A DNA stretch of 64,000 nt, taken from contig OY970283.1 in the NCBI GenBank assembly GCA_963715995.1, forward strand, positions 3,038,001-3,102,000, given 5' to 3'. Below the pieces are notes generated by a model that had not been told where the DNA came from, made no database searches, and worked only from the letters and a program-made list of their open reading frames with translations. The position numbers were made by a program, and so were the translations under genes. Numbering within the stretch: the first letter of the stretch is position 1; each line of letters opens with the position of its first letter. This DNA is from DATBDN01 sp963715995 (GTDB taxonomy: Bacteria; Actinomycetota; Thermoleophilia; Solirubrobacterales; Thermoleophilaceae). Positions 32,894-41,255 of the stretch are shown one piece after another.

Positions 32894-33787
32894 TCAGGGT
32901 GCTTCGCGGGGGGCGCTTCCGGCGAGCCGCTCGAGCTCGCTGACCATCACGCGGTTGGCCCCGCGCATCATTGCCGCGTAGACGTGCGGCATGAAGCGCT
33001 CCGCGATGTACAGCAGGCGAATGTCGGTCGACGTGTAGACGAGGTAGCGGTTGCGGACGACGCCGTCGAGCAGGCAGTCAGCCGCCTGCTCGGCGCTCTT
33101 CGCGTGGCGCTTGAAGCGCTCTCCGAAGCGGCTGCTCGCCACGGTGCCCGCCGGCAGCCCCGCGATGTCCACCGTTCCCGAGATGGCCGTGTCCACGCCG
33201 CCCGGGCAGACGAGCGTGACACCGATGTTGTGGCGCCTGAGGTCGAAGCGCAGAACCTCGGAGACTCCACGAAGGCCGAACTTCGCAGCGCTGTACGGCG
33301 CGTGCCAGGGGAAGCCGAGCAGTCCCGCAGCCGACGAGACGTTGGCGATCTGGCCGCCGCGGCCGGCGCGGATCATCTCCGGCACGAAGCACTCGATCAC
33401 GTGGATCGGCCCCATCAGGTCGATGTCGATCGTGCGCCGCCACTGCTCGTGCGTCAGCCGCTCCACCGCCCCCCAGGTGGCGATGCCGGCCACATTCGCG
33501 ATCACATCGACCGCGCCGTGCTCGGCGTGGACGGCATCGGCGAATGCGCGCACGGCGTCGATGTCGGAGATGTCGAAGGCGGCCTTCGCGGCGAGCGCGT
33601 TGCCAAGCTCGGTCGCCGTCTGCTCCAGTGCCGTGGCGTTCACGTCCGTGATCGCAACGCGTGCCCCGCGCGCCGCGGCCGCGAGCGCCGTGGCGCGGCC
33701 GATGCCGCTGGCGGCGCCGGTGACGAGGCAGAGACGTCCCTCGAGTGACGGGACGGGCGGGCGGCGCAGTGACAGTCGGCGGCTCAT
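32894..33787 (-). CDS. Short-chain dehydrogenase/reductase
   Basis: This 297-residue SDR has the Rossmann nucleotide motif TGAASGIG (near residue 24), NVAGI, the catalytic Ser in NVSSAAG, and YSAAK with the Tyr and Lys (about residue 170). The C-terminal tail after residue 240 (RYLVYTSTDIRLLYIAERFMPH) is longer than in minimal SDRs and could associate with membrane. The nucleotide is probably NAD(P) of unknown preference; the substrate cannot be deduced. ATG at 33787. Divergent from the secreted esterase. Confidence 0.83.
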   Translation of the reverse strand: MSRRLSLRRPPVPSLEGRLCLVTGAASGIGRATALAAAARGARVAITDVNATALEQTATELGNALAAKAAFDISDIDAVRAFADAVHAEHGAVDVIANVAGIATWGAVERLTHEQWRRTIDIDLMGPIHVIECFVPEMIRAGRGGQIANVSSAAGLLGFPWHAPYSAAKFGLRGVSEVLRFDLRRHNIGVTLVCPGGVDTAISGTVDIAGLPAGTVASSRFGERFKRHAKSAEQAADCLLDGVVRNRYLVYTSTDIRLLYIAERFMPHVYAAMMRGANRVMVSELERLAGSAPREAP

Positions 33788-33844
33788 GCGCGGGAGGGTG
33801 CCGGATTCCGGCAAGTTTCGGCTCGCACGCGGCGTTTGTCGTGT

Positions 33845-35218
33845 ATGAGACGCCTGATTGCCGCCTGCCTGGCCGCCGCCGCTCTGACCTGCGCGCCGGC
33901 GGCACTGGCCGGCCCTCCGAGCTTCCACGACGGCCACGGCCTCAAGGTCGTCTCGTCAAAGCAGCTCGACCCGCGGCTCTTTGCCCTGGTCGTGAAGACC
34001 GACGCGCTGCCACAGCCCGCGAACGTCTACGTGCTCCTTCCGCCGGACTACGCCGCGCACCCGCACAAGCGCTGGCCGGTCTTCTATCTGCTGCACGGCA
34101 CCAGCGGCACGGCATCCGACTGGACCGTGAAGGGCGACGCGGAGAAGGTGATCGGCGACCGCGAGCTGATCACGGTGATGCCCGACATCGCGCTGAACGA
34201 CGGTGGCGGTGGCTGGTGCTCGAACTGGCCGAACGGCGCGCAGTCGTGGGAGCGCTTCCACATCGATCAGCTCATCCCGTGGGTCGACTCGAACCTGCGC
34301 ACGCTGCGCAAGCGGCAGGGCCGCGCCATCGCCGGGCTGTCGCAGGGCGGCTTCTGCTCGATGAGCTATGCCGCGCGCCACCCCGATCTGTTCTCCGACG
34401 CGCTCGGCTACTCGGGCGCACCCGACACCTGGTACGACCCGCTCGACCGCACGGGCTCGATGCTGATCATCAACGCCACCGAGGTCGGGCTCGACCAGGT
34501 CGCGCCGAACACGTTCTTCGGCGACCAGGCCTCCAACGGCATCAACTGGGCGGCGCACGACCCGACCACGCTCGCGCCGAACCTGCGTGGCACGCGCATC
34601 TACATGTACTGGGGCGACGGCCTGCCCGGCCCATATGACACGCCCGCATCCGGCGCGGCGGGCGGGAGTGAGATCGAGGCCGCCGTCGCGCAGACCAACG
34701 TCGACTTCCAGAAGCGCATCCAGTCGCTCGGAATCCCCGCCTACTTCGACGGCTACGGAGCCGGCACGCACGCATGGCCGTACTGGAAGCGCGACCTCGG
34801 ATGGTCGATCGACAAGATCATGCGCGACTTCGCGCACCCGGCCCGGACACCGTCACCGTTCACCTACACCAGCGCGGACGACAGCTACTCCGTCTACGAC
34901 TGGCACCTGACGATGCAGCGCACCGCGCGCGAGTTCTCGACGCTCGCCGACGCGAGCTGCTCGGGGTTCGCGCTGTCGGGCAGCGGCACCGGCGTCGTCT
35001 CGACGAAGCCCTGCTTCAAGCGCGGCCGGCGCTACGTGGTCACGATGACCGGGCCGAACGCCGACAGCTCGCGGACCTTGGTGGCCGGCCGCAGCCGGCG
35101 CCTGACGCTGAGCGTGCCGCTCGGCCCCGCCAACGCGTACCAGGAGGACACGCCGCAGGCCGACGCGGCGGGAACCGCCGTCTACTCGACCACGGTGACG
35201 ATCGCCCGGGCGCGCTGA
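33845..35218 (+). CDS. Secreted esterase/antigen-85-like alpha/beta hydrolase
   Basis: This 457-residue exported protein has signal peptide RLIAACLAAAALTCAPAALA. The catalytic domain has the oxyanion region YLLHGTSGTASDW and the nucleophile elbow GLSQGG (Ser166), as in esterase D/antigen-85-type enzymes, with a late His in GAGTHAWPYW. A beta-rich C-terminal module of about 110 residues follows residue 350. Antigen-85 relatives transfer mycolyl or other acyl groups; simple feruloyl or carbohydrate esterases share the fold, so the substrate is open. ATG at 33845, with no clear ribosome site. Confidence 0.8.
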   Translation: MRRLIAACLAAAALTCAPAALAGPPSFHDGHGLKVVSSKQLDPRLFALVVKTDALPQPANVYVLLPPDYAAHPHKRWPVFYLLHGTSGTASDWTVKGDAEKVIGDRELITVMPDIALNDGGGGWCSNWPNGAQSWERFHIDQLIPWVDSNLRTLRKRQGRAIAGLSQGGFCSMSYAARHPDLFSDALGYSGAPDTWYDPLDRTGSMLIINATEVGLDQVAPNTFFGDQASNGINWAAHDPTTLAPNLRGTRIYMYWGDGLPGPYDTPASGAAGGSEIEAAVAQTNVDFQKRIQSLGIPAYFDGYGAGTHAWPYWKRDLGWSIDKIMRDFAHPARTPSPFTYTSADDSYSVYDWHLTMQRTAREFSTLADASCSGFALSGSGTGVVSTKPCFKRGRRYVVTMTGPNADSSRTLVAGRSRRLTLSVPLGPANAYQEDTPQADAAGTAVYSTTVTIARAR

Positions 35219-35231
35219 GGCAGCGCCGGGG

Positions 35232-38201
35232 TCAGCCCTTGGCGGCCGCGCGTAGCGACGGGTCGAGCGGGTTCAGCGCGTGCGCGCGGCCGTAGTAGCT
35301 GTGAGCCAGGCGCAGCTCGCCGCGGCGCGTCGCCAGATCGCCCAGCAGTGCCCAGGTGACGAAGTTGTGAGGCTCGAGCCGCGTCGCGCGCAGGAGCGCC
35401 GCCCGCGCATGCGGATAGTCCCCGAGCCGTGCGTAAGCCGCCGCCTGGACGTAGTTCGCGGCGAGCGACTGATCGTTCAGGCGAAGCGAATCGGCAGTGT
35501 GAGTCACAGCCGCCGCAGGGTCGCGGGAGACGGCGTTCGATGCCGACGCGCGATAGTGGTCGGCAAGCGTCAGGCGACCCGTGATGGCCACGCTGGCGAG
35601 TGCCAGCACGACCGCGCACGCAATCCCGATGCGCACCGAGCGTGAGCCCGCGGGCGGCCGCTCGCTGGCGCTCGCATTCAGCAGCACCGCCGCCGCGATC
35701 AGGGCGCCGGCGGTGACGCCCGGCAGGAGGTTGAGCCAGTCCACGCTCGCGTGAGCGAGCCACGTGACGAACAGGCCTCCGGCGGCGACGGCCGCGGCGA
35801 TGCCGCCGGGGTCGCGGCTGGCCAGGCGGGCGACGCGGCCGAAGGCAACGAGGATCACCGACAACAGCAGCACCAGCGCGGCACCACCGACCAGTCCGAG
35901 CTCGCCGAAGACCTGGAGCTCGATGCTGTGGGCCTGGCGCACGTCCTCGGTGGTACGACGCTCGCGGTAATAGGTCGTGGCGTAGTTGCCCGCACCTGAG
36001 CCGTGCAGCGGCTCGGCCCCGAACTGCTTCACCGCCACGCGCCAGTAGTCGTAGCGGTAGCCGCCGCCCGAGAGAAAGCGCGAGTTCGATCCGCCTGCCG
36101 TCTTCAGGTCGACGAATGCGTGCACCTCGTCGCGGACACGATGAACCGGATTGCCGATCGCGAGCAACGCAGCGCTCACTGCCGCGAGCGAGATGACCGC
36201 GAGCAGGACCGGCGACGCCCGGCGCAGGGTCGCGGGCGCGCCACCGGCCGCCGACGTCAGCAGGTGCGTGGCCAGCCCCCACGCCAGCCCGGCTGCGGCG
36301 GCGGCTATCAGCAGGGCGCGCGCCGCATGCGCCAGCACGTGCGCCGGGGGCGGTCCACCGCCCGTTGCCGCATAGACGTCGAGGACAGGCCCGGCGGTGG
36401 CGCCGATCGCAACGCCGATCGCGACGAGCGCCCACAGCCGTCGCTCCCGCCCTGGCACCGCCGCCACGATGAGGATGGTCGACAGCGCGAGCGCGGGAAT
36501 GATCGCGCGCGTCTGCGTGAGCAGCACCGTTCCGACCACGAGCGCTGCAAGGCCGAGCGCCAGCCCGCGCAGGGTTGCCCAGCGCGCGCGCTCCGCTGCC
36601 GCCACGAGCGGCCAGAAAGCCAGCAGCAGCGCAGCAGCCTGGCCGTTCACGTAGCCGAGCGGGCCGTTCAGCCGCGCTCCGAGGAAGAGTGACCCGCCGC
36701 TGCCTGCGGCCATGCGGATCGCGATGTACAACAGCACGATCACAGCGCCGGCGGTGAATGCTCCGAGCGCGGCGTAGGCAAGCCTGCGCGTGCGCACGAC
36801 GAGCACGAGGAGCGCCAGGAGGGTCACATACAAGAGCCAGCGCCCTGCTTCCAGCATGGCGTTGTCGACCGACTCCGCCCACAGGCTCGACGCGAGCGCC
36901 CAGACCGACAGGAACGCGATCGACCCGAGTGCCAGCAGCATCGGCTTCGAGAGGCGCTCGCGAGCCGCGGCGGCAAACGCGATCAGGAGCGTCGAGCACA
37001 CAAGGGCGACCGGTCCCCAGCGCGACAGCGCGTACAGGCTGTGGGCGAACGGGCTCAGGCCGGCACCGAGCCCGGCGACGAGCGCGAACACCAGCGGAGC
37101 GCCGCCCTCCGCCCAGGCAGCGCGCGGTTCGGCGCGTTCGGCGGCAACGGGTTCCGCCGTAGCGCTCACGCCGGCGTACGGCGGTGCCCACAGGTCCGTC
37201 TCGAGCATGCCGATCGCGCTTGCGCCGAGCACGAGCAGCACGCCGGAGAGCGCCACCAGTGACGGCGAGCCAAGGTTCGCCGCGACGATCGCTGCCGCGC
37301 ACAGAACCGCCTGGAGCGCCGCCAGCAGCAGCGCGACCGCCCGCGCCGACTTCACCCGCTCGCGCAGGCGGTGGGTCACGTGGTCGCGGCCGCCCGACAT
37401 CAGCGGCAACCCCCGGCGGCGGCGGGAGATCACGACAAGCGAAACGTCCAGGATCGGCAGCGCGACCAGCGCCGCGCCCGCCAGCAGGCCTGGAAATCCG
37501 AGCTGCTGACTGTTCACGACCGCCATCACCGTCGCCGCGACGATGAACCCCACAGGCATGCTGCCGCCGTCGCCGAGGAAGATCCGCGAGGGGCGGCGCA
37601 GGTTGTAGGGAAGGAATCCCAGACAGGCGCCGCACAGGGCGAGCCCCAGGCTGCCGAGCGCCGCGTGGTGGTCGACTATCGCCAGCACCGCGACACCCAG
37701 GGCAGAGATCGATGCGACGGCGCCTGCTGCGCCGTCCATGTTGTCCATCAGGTTGAAGGCGTTGACCAGCGCGACGATCCAGATCACCGTCAGGATCAGG
37801 TCGAGCGACCCGATCCCCACGATGCTCCAGCCGTGGCCTGTGGCCCAGATGACGACCGCGACTATCGCCTCTATCGCCAGGCGCAGGTACGGGCTCAGCG
37901 AAATGCGGTCGTCAGCCGTCCCGACGAGCCACAGCACGATCGCGCCCGCGGCGATCGGCAGCACGTCACCGAGCACCGGGCTGAAGCTGATGGCCCCGAC
38001 GAGGAATCCTGCGAGAACCGCGGCGCCCCCGAGGTACGGGGTCGGCCGTATGTGCCCTTTGTAACCAACTGGCACATCGAAGAAGTTCGTCCGTGCGGCC
38101 ACACGCATGGCCAGCGGCGTGGCCGCTGCCGCGACCAGCAGCGCGAACGCAAACGAACCGAACAGCTGCACACCCTGGCCCACGGCGGCGAGGGTAGACA
38201 T
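35232..38201 (-). CDS. Fusion of WecA/TagO-type phosphoglycosyl transferase with O-antigen-ligase-like protein and TPRs
   Basis: This 989-residue protein has two membrane enzymes in one chain. Residues 1-335 form a polyprenyl-phosphate GlcNAc/HexNAc-1-phosphate transferase: DD at 97-98 (GTADDR), NAFNLMDNMDG at 148-157 (Mg and nucleotide site), FLGDGGS at 208-214 and the terminal DHVTHRL at 273-279. A linker of about 40 residues leads to a second set of helices with the O-antigen ligase/polymerase (Wzy_C) pattern LHGSGAGNYATTYYRERR and HSIELQVFGELGLVGG. The last ~110 residues are two or three TPR-like repeats (YVQAAAYARLGDYPHARAALLRATRLEPHN). The initiating enzyme and the polymerase/ligase of a surface glycan would thus be physically joined. 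ATG at 38201. Confidence 0.85.
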   Translation of the reverse strand: MSTLAAVGQGVQLFGSFAFALLVAAAATPLAMRVAARTNFFDVPVGYKGHIRPTPYLGGAAVLAGFLVGAISFSPVLGDVLPIAAGAIVLWLVGTADDRISLSPYLRLAIEAIVAVVIWATGHGWSIVGIGSLDLILTVIWIVALVNAFNLMDNMDGAAGAVASISALGVAVLAIVDHHAALGSLGLALCGACLGFLPYNLRRPSRIFLGDGGSMPVGFIVAATVMAVVNSQQLGFPGLLAGAALVALPILDVSLVVISRRRRGLPLMSGGRDHVTHRLRERVKSARAVALLLAALQAVLCAAAIVAANLGSPSLVALSGVLLVLGASAIGMLETDLWAPPYAGVSATAEPVAAERAEPRAAWAEGGAPLVFALVAGLGAGLSPFAHSLYALSRWGPVALVCSTLLIAFAAAARERLSKPMLLALGSIAFLSVWALASSLWAESVDNAMLEAGRWLLYVTLLALLVLVVRTRRLAYAALGAFTAGAVIVLLYIAIRMAAGSGGSLFLGARLNGPLGYVNGQAAALLLAFWPLVAAAERARWATLRGLALGLAALVVGTVLLTQTRAIIPALALSTILIVAAVPGRERRLWALVAIGVAIGATAGPVLDVYAATGGGPPPAHVLAHAARALLIAAAAAGLAWGLATHLLTSAAGGAPATLRRASPVLLAVISLAAVSAALLAIGNPVHRVRDEVHAFVDLKTAGGSNSRFLSGGGYRYDYWRVAVKQFGAEPLHGSGAGNYATTYYRERRTTEDVRQAHSIELQVFGELGLVGGAALVLLLSVILVAFGRVARLASRDPGGIAAAVAAGGLFVTWLAHASVDWLNLLPGVTAGALIAAAVLLNASASERPPAGSRSVRIGIACAVVLALASVAITGRLTLADHYRASASNAVSRDPAAAVTHTADSLRLNDQSLAANYVQAAAYARLGDYPHARAALLRATRLEPHNFVTWALLGDLATRRGELRLAHSYYGRAHALNPLDPSLRAAAKG

Positions 38202-38228
38202 CCGGCAAGAATCGCGAGCACGCCCCGC

Positions 38229-38234
38229 TACCGT
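38229..38234 (+). promoter_or_regulatory. Putative leaderless -10 box (TACCGT)
   Basis: TACCGT is followed by TCGGGCG (7 nt) and the GTG at 38242. Confidence 0.4.
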
Positions 38235-38241
38235 TCGGGCG

Positions 38242-38697
38242 GTGAGGCGGATCGCGGCAGCCATCCTCGTGTCCGCCCTCTGTCCTGCCGTTGCCGTCGC
38301 GGGCGAGCCGACCGTCCACGTAGACCCGAAGTCGCCCGCCGGGCAGGAGTACGCGATCCCGCTCGATCAGGGCCGCAACATCGGCGGCGGCTCGACGGGG
38401 AGCACCGGAACGCTCTTCGGAGCGGGCATCACCCCACACTCAACGGCCACGACGAGCCCGGCGAAGTCCGTCTCGCCGCGCGTGACGAAGGCCCAGCCGC
38501 GCGCCAAGGCCAGGCCCAAGCGTCAACAGAAGCACTCGAGGGCCGTGGCCCGTGCAGCCGTCGTGTCGACCAGCACTCCCGCCGCCAGGCCGCGTGTAGG
38601 CGGATCCTCCGGCACCTGGATCCTGATCGCGCTGTGCGCCGGGATCGTCGCCGCCGGCGGGCTGCTTGGCGCCGGCATGAGCCGCACGCGCAGCTAG
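38242..38697 (+). CDS. Small exported protein with C-terminal membrane anchor
   Basis: This 151-residue protein has a signal peptide (RRIAAAILVSALCPAVAVAG), a low-complexity Ser/Thr/Gly then Lys/Arg/Ala-rich centre (KAQPRAKARPKRQQKHSRA), and a C-terminal hydrophobic segment (WILIALCAGIVAAGGLLGAG) before a short basic tail, like a sorting or stop-transfer signal. There is no LPxTG. I do not recognise it. It is divergent from the glycan fusion gene and could have a wall role. Confidence 0.6.
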   Translation: MRRIAAAILVSALCPAVAVAGEPTVHVDPKSPAGQEYAIPLDQGRNIGGGSTGSTGTLFGAGITPHSTATTSPAKSVSPRVTKAQPRAKARPKRQQKHSRAVARAAVVSTSTPAARPRVGGSSGTWILIALCAGIVAAGGLLGAGMSRTRS

Positions 38698-38709
38698 CCG
38701 CAGCCGTCG

Positions 38710-39687
38710 CTACGCGACCTCGTCTGTGCCGCTCCGATGATGGTCGATCACGTCGCAGAGCGCGGCGTCCAGTGATCGCTCCGGCGCCCAGCCGAGCAGC
38801 GCGTTGATCTTCTCGGTGCTCGGAACGCGCCGCCACATGTCCTCGAAGCCTGGCTCGTAGGCCTCCTCGTAGGGAATCTGCACGATTTCGGAGCTCGAGC
38901 CGGCCAGCCCCCGGATCCGCTCCGCCAGGGCGTTCATCGAGATCTCCTCGGTGCCGCCGATGTTGAAGACCTCGCCGTATGCCCGGTCGTCGGACATCAG
39001 GCCAATCACCGCGCGCACGGCGTCGCGGACATGGCAGAAGACGCGCTGCTGGGTCCCGTCCCCGTAGACGGTGATCGGCTGATCGGCGATCGCCTGACGG
39101 ACGAAGCGCGGTATGACCATGCCGTAGCGACCCGTCTGCCGTGGCCCGACGGTGTTGAAGAGCCGCCCGACCACCGTCGGCAGCTTGCGCTCCTTCCAGT
39201 ACGCAACCGCCAGATACTCGTCGACCGCCTTCGACGCGGCATAGGACCAGCGGCCGATCGCGGTCGGGCCGAGCACCAGATCGCCGTCCTCGCGAAACGG
39301 CAGTGCCTCGCTTTTTCCGTAGACCTCGCTCGTGGAGGCGATGAACACGGGGCGCTTCTTCTTGGCCGCCTGTGTGAGCACCACCTCGGTGCAGTTGATG
39401 TTGGTCTCGATCGTCCGTACCGGGCTCTCGACGATCAGCTCCACGCCGACGGCCGCCGCGAGGTGGAAGATCACGTCCGCCTCGTCGACCAGCTCGGCCA
39501 CCACCCGCGGGCTAGCGCACGTGTCGATCGTGTACTCGAAGCCCGGCGTGCCCTTGAGATGCCGCACGTTCTCGATCGCACCGGTCGAGAGGTCGTCGAG
39601 CAACAGCACCTTGTGGCCGCCCTCGATCAAGGCATCGGCCAGATGTGACCCGATGAATCCGGCCCCGCCGGTGATCAGTGCCCGCAC
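38710..39687 (-). CDS. NAD-dependent nucleotide-sugar epimerase/dehydratase
   Basis: This 325-residue extended SDR has an N-terminal GGAGFIGSHL nucleotide site, a substrate Ser/Thr in ASTSEVYG, and YAASK with the catalytic Tyr and Lys. GVELIVESPVRTIETNI and FNTVGPRQTGRYGMVIPRFV resemble UDP-glucuronate decarboxylase and UDP-glucose 4-epimerase groups. An exact product cannot be fixed; UDP-xylose or a C4 epimer are the best candidates. GTG at 39687. Same direction as the flippase gene upstream. Confidence 0.85.
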   Translation of the reverse strand: MRALITGGAGFIGSHLADALIEGGHKVLLLDDLSTGAIENVRHLKGTPGFEYTIDTCASPRVVAELVDEADVIFHLAAAVGVELIVESPVRTIETNINCTEVVLTQAAKKKRPVFIASTSEVYGKSEALPFREDGDLVLGPTAIGRWSYAASKAVDEYLAVAYWKERKLPTVVGRLFNTVGPRQTGRYGMVIPRFVRQAIADQPITVYGDGTQQRVFCHVRDAVRAVIGLMSDDRAYGEVFNIGGTEEISMNALAERIRGLAGSSSEIVQIPYEEAYEPGFEDMWRRVPSTEKINALLGWAPERSLDAALCDVIDHHRSGTDEVA

Positions 39688-39711
39688 GCCGCACAGCGAA
39701 GCACATGGCGA

Positions 39712-41214
39712 TCAGGCCGCGGCCGCCGTGCGCACCGCGGCCGGCACGGCGGCCGCCGCGATCACCAGCAGCAGAGCGGCGCGCAACCCGGTGCCGATTC
39801 CCCCGAAGTGGTCCAGCGCGACCACGAGCGCGGCGACGGCGACGACCAGCGTGACGCGCACGAACGTAGGACGTGCAGCGACCAGCGCCCACTCGTGGCC
39901 GAAGTGCCGGCGCAGCGCCTCGAGCTGGAACGCGACCGTGATGACCGCGACAACCGACCACGCGAGCGTGAGGCCGAAGATCCCGAGGGCCGCCACTCCG
40001 ACCGGGCCGAGCACGCAGAAGAGCCCCAGCGAGCTGGCCGTCACCTGCACGATCCGGCGCGTGTCGACCGTGCCCTGGAGGATCCGCACGATCGCCAGCA
40101 CGAGCGCGATCGCGGCGATCCCGATCGAGAGCCCGTCGAGAGCGGCGGTGGTGGTCGTCACCGACGAGCCGTTGAAGGCGCCGTAGTGGAAGACCACGCG
40201 GACGAGCAGAGGCGACAGCGCCGCGAACGCGAGCGCACACGGCGCGATCACCGCCCCGAGAACGCGCAGCTGGCGCGCCACCACCGGCCCGGCGGCGGCC
40301 CCCACGGCGACCGATCCAGCCGCTGCCAGGTTGCCCAGCACCATCGGCCCAACCGCGGCGAGCACGAAGCCGATCGGCAGGAGGAACAGGCGGTCGGCGT
40401 AGTTCAGGGCTGCGACGTGCCCGTGACCCAGCCGCGCTGCGAGGCCCTGCGCGACCAGCGTCTGCAGGCCGAGCAGCGAGTACGCGAGTGCGAACGGAGC
40501 CCCGACTCGCAACAGATCGCGCGCCGAGAAGCGGGCGCCGTGCCCGCCGCCCGCGTGCCGCCCGACCACCAGCGCGAGCAGGCAGGCCGCCGCCAGGTTG
40601 CCGGTGGCCCAGCCAACGGCCACCACGTTCACGCTCGGATCGAGGAGTCCGCTGACGAACAGCCCGAGGGCGACCAGCGCGCCAGTCGAGTAGAGCATCT
40701 GGGCGCCTGTCTGGAGGGCGAGCCGGCCCTGATAGGTGAGCTGGGCGTTGAAGCCGGCGGAGGCCACCATCCCGACGACCACCGGCGTCAGGAGCAGCGA
40801 CAGCCACACCACGTGCGTGTACTCGCCGAGCCCGCCGAGCGTGATCGCCGTGACGACCGGGCCTGCCAGCGCGAAGACCGCGCCCGCCGCGAGCGCGACC
40901 GAGAACGCCGCGCGGAAGCCGCGCGCGAACGCGGGTCCCGCGTCGGCGGAGGCGCTGGCGCGACGAAGCGCGCCGACGTAGACCATCTCCCCCACCAACG
41001 TGCCGGTGAGCGTGGCGATCACCATCGCCGCGCTCAGGCGATCGGCGCCGATCGTCGTCCCGAAGTAGTAGGCGACCCCGACCTCGCGCGCCAGCCCGAG
41101 CGAGCGCGACATGCCGTAGACCGCCGTCAGCGTGCCCACGCCGCGGACGCGCTCGGCGGCGCTGCGCGACACCGTCCGCTCGCGCGGCACCACCGCGTCG
41201 GCTCCGGCGTTCAC
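39712..41214 (-). CDS. MurJ/Wzx-type lipid-linked oligosaccharide flippase
   Basis: This 500-residue membrane protein has about 14 hydrophobic segments and the MVF/MATE-like pattern of MurJ, for example SRSLGLAREVGVAYYFGTTIGADRLSAAMVI near the N-terminus and LNYADRLFLLPIGFVLAAVGPMVL in the centre. MurJ flips lipid II; paralogues in polysaccharide loci flip lipid-linked repeat units. The position between glycan genes points to the second job. GTG at 41214 with TACCCT 7 nt upstream; this is an operon head with the epimerase behind it. Confidence 0.82.
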   Translation of the reverse strand: MNAGADAVVPRERTVSRSAAERVRGVGTLTAVYGMSRSLGLAREVGVAYYFGTTIGADRLSAAMVIATLTGTLVGEMVYVGALRRASASADAGPAFARGFRAAFSVALAAGAVFALAGPVVTAITLGGLGEYTHVVWLSLLLTPVVVGMVASAGFNAQLTYQGRLALQTGAQMLYSTGALVALGLFVSGLLDPSVNVVAVGWATGNLAAACLLALVVGRHAGGGHGARFSARDLLRVGAPFALAYSLLGLQTLVAQGLAARLGHGHVAALNYADRLFLLPIGFVLAAVGPMVLGNLAAAGSVAVGAAAGPVVARQLRVLGAVIAPCALAFAALSPLLVRVVFHYGAFNGSSVTTTTAALDGLSIGIAAIALVLAIVRILQGTVDTRRIVQVTASSLGLFCVLGPVGVAALGIFGLTLAWSVVAVITVAFQLEALRRHFGHEWALVAARPTFVRVTLVVAVAALVVALDHFGGIGTGLRAALLLVIAAAAVPAAVRTAAAA

Positions 41215-41221
41215 GCGCCCG

Positions 41222-41227
41222 AGGGTA
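41222..41227 (-). promoter_or_regulatory. Putative leaderless -10 box (TACCCT) of the flippase gene
   Basis: On the minus strand TACCCT is followed by CGGGCGC (7 nt) and GTG. Confidence 0.42.
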
Positions 41228-41255
41228 CCGTCGTCGCGGTCGCGGCCCGGCGGTG

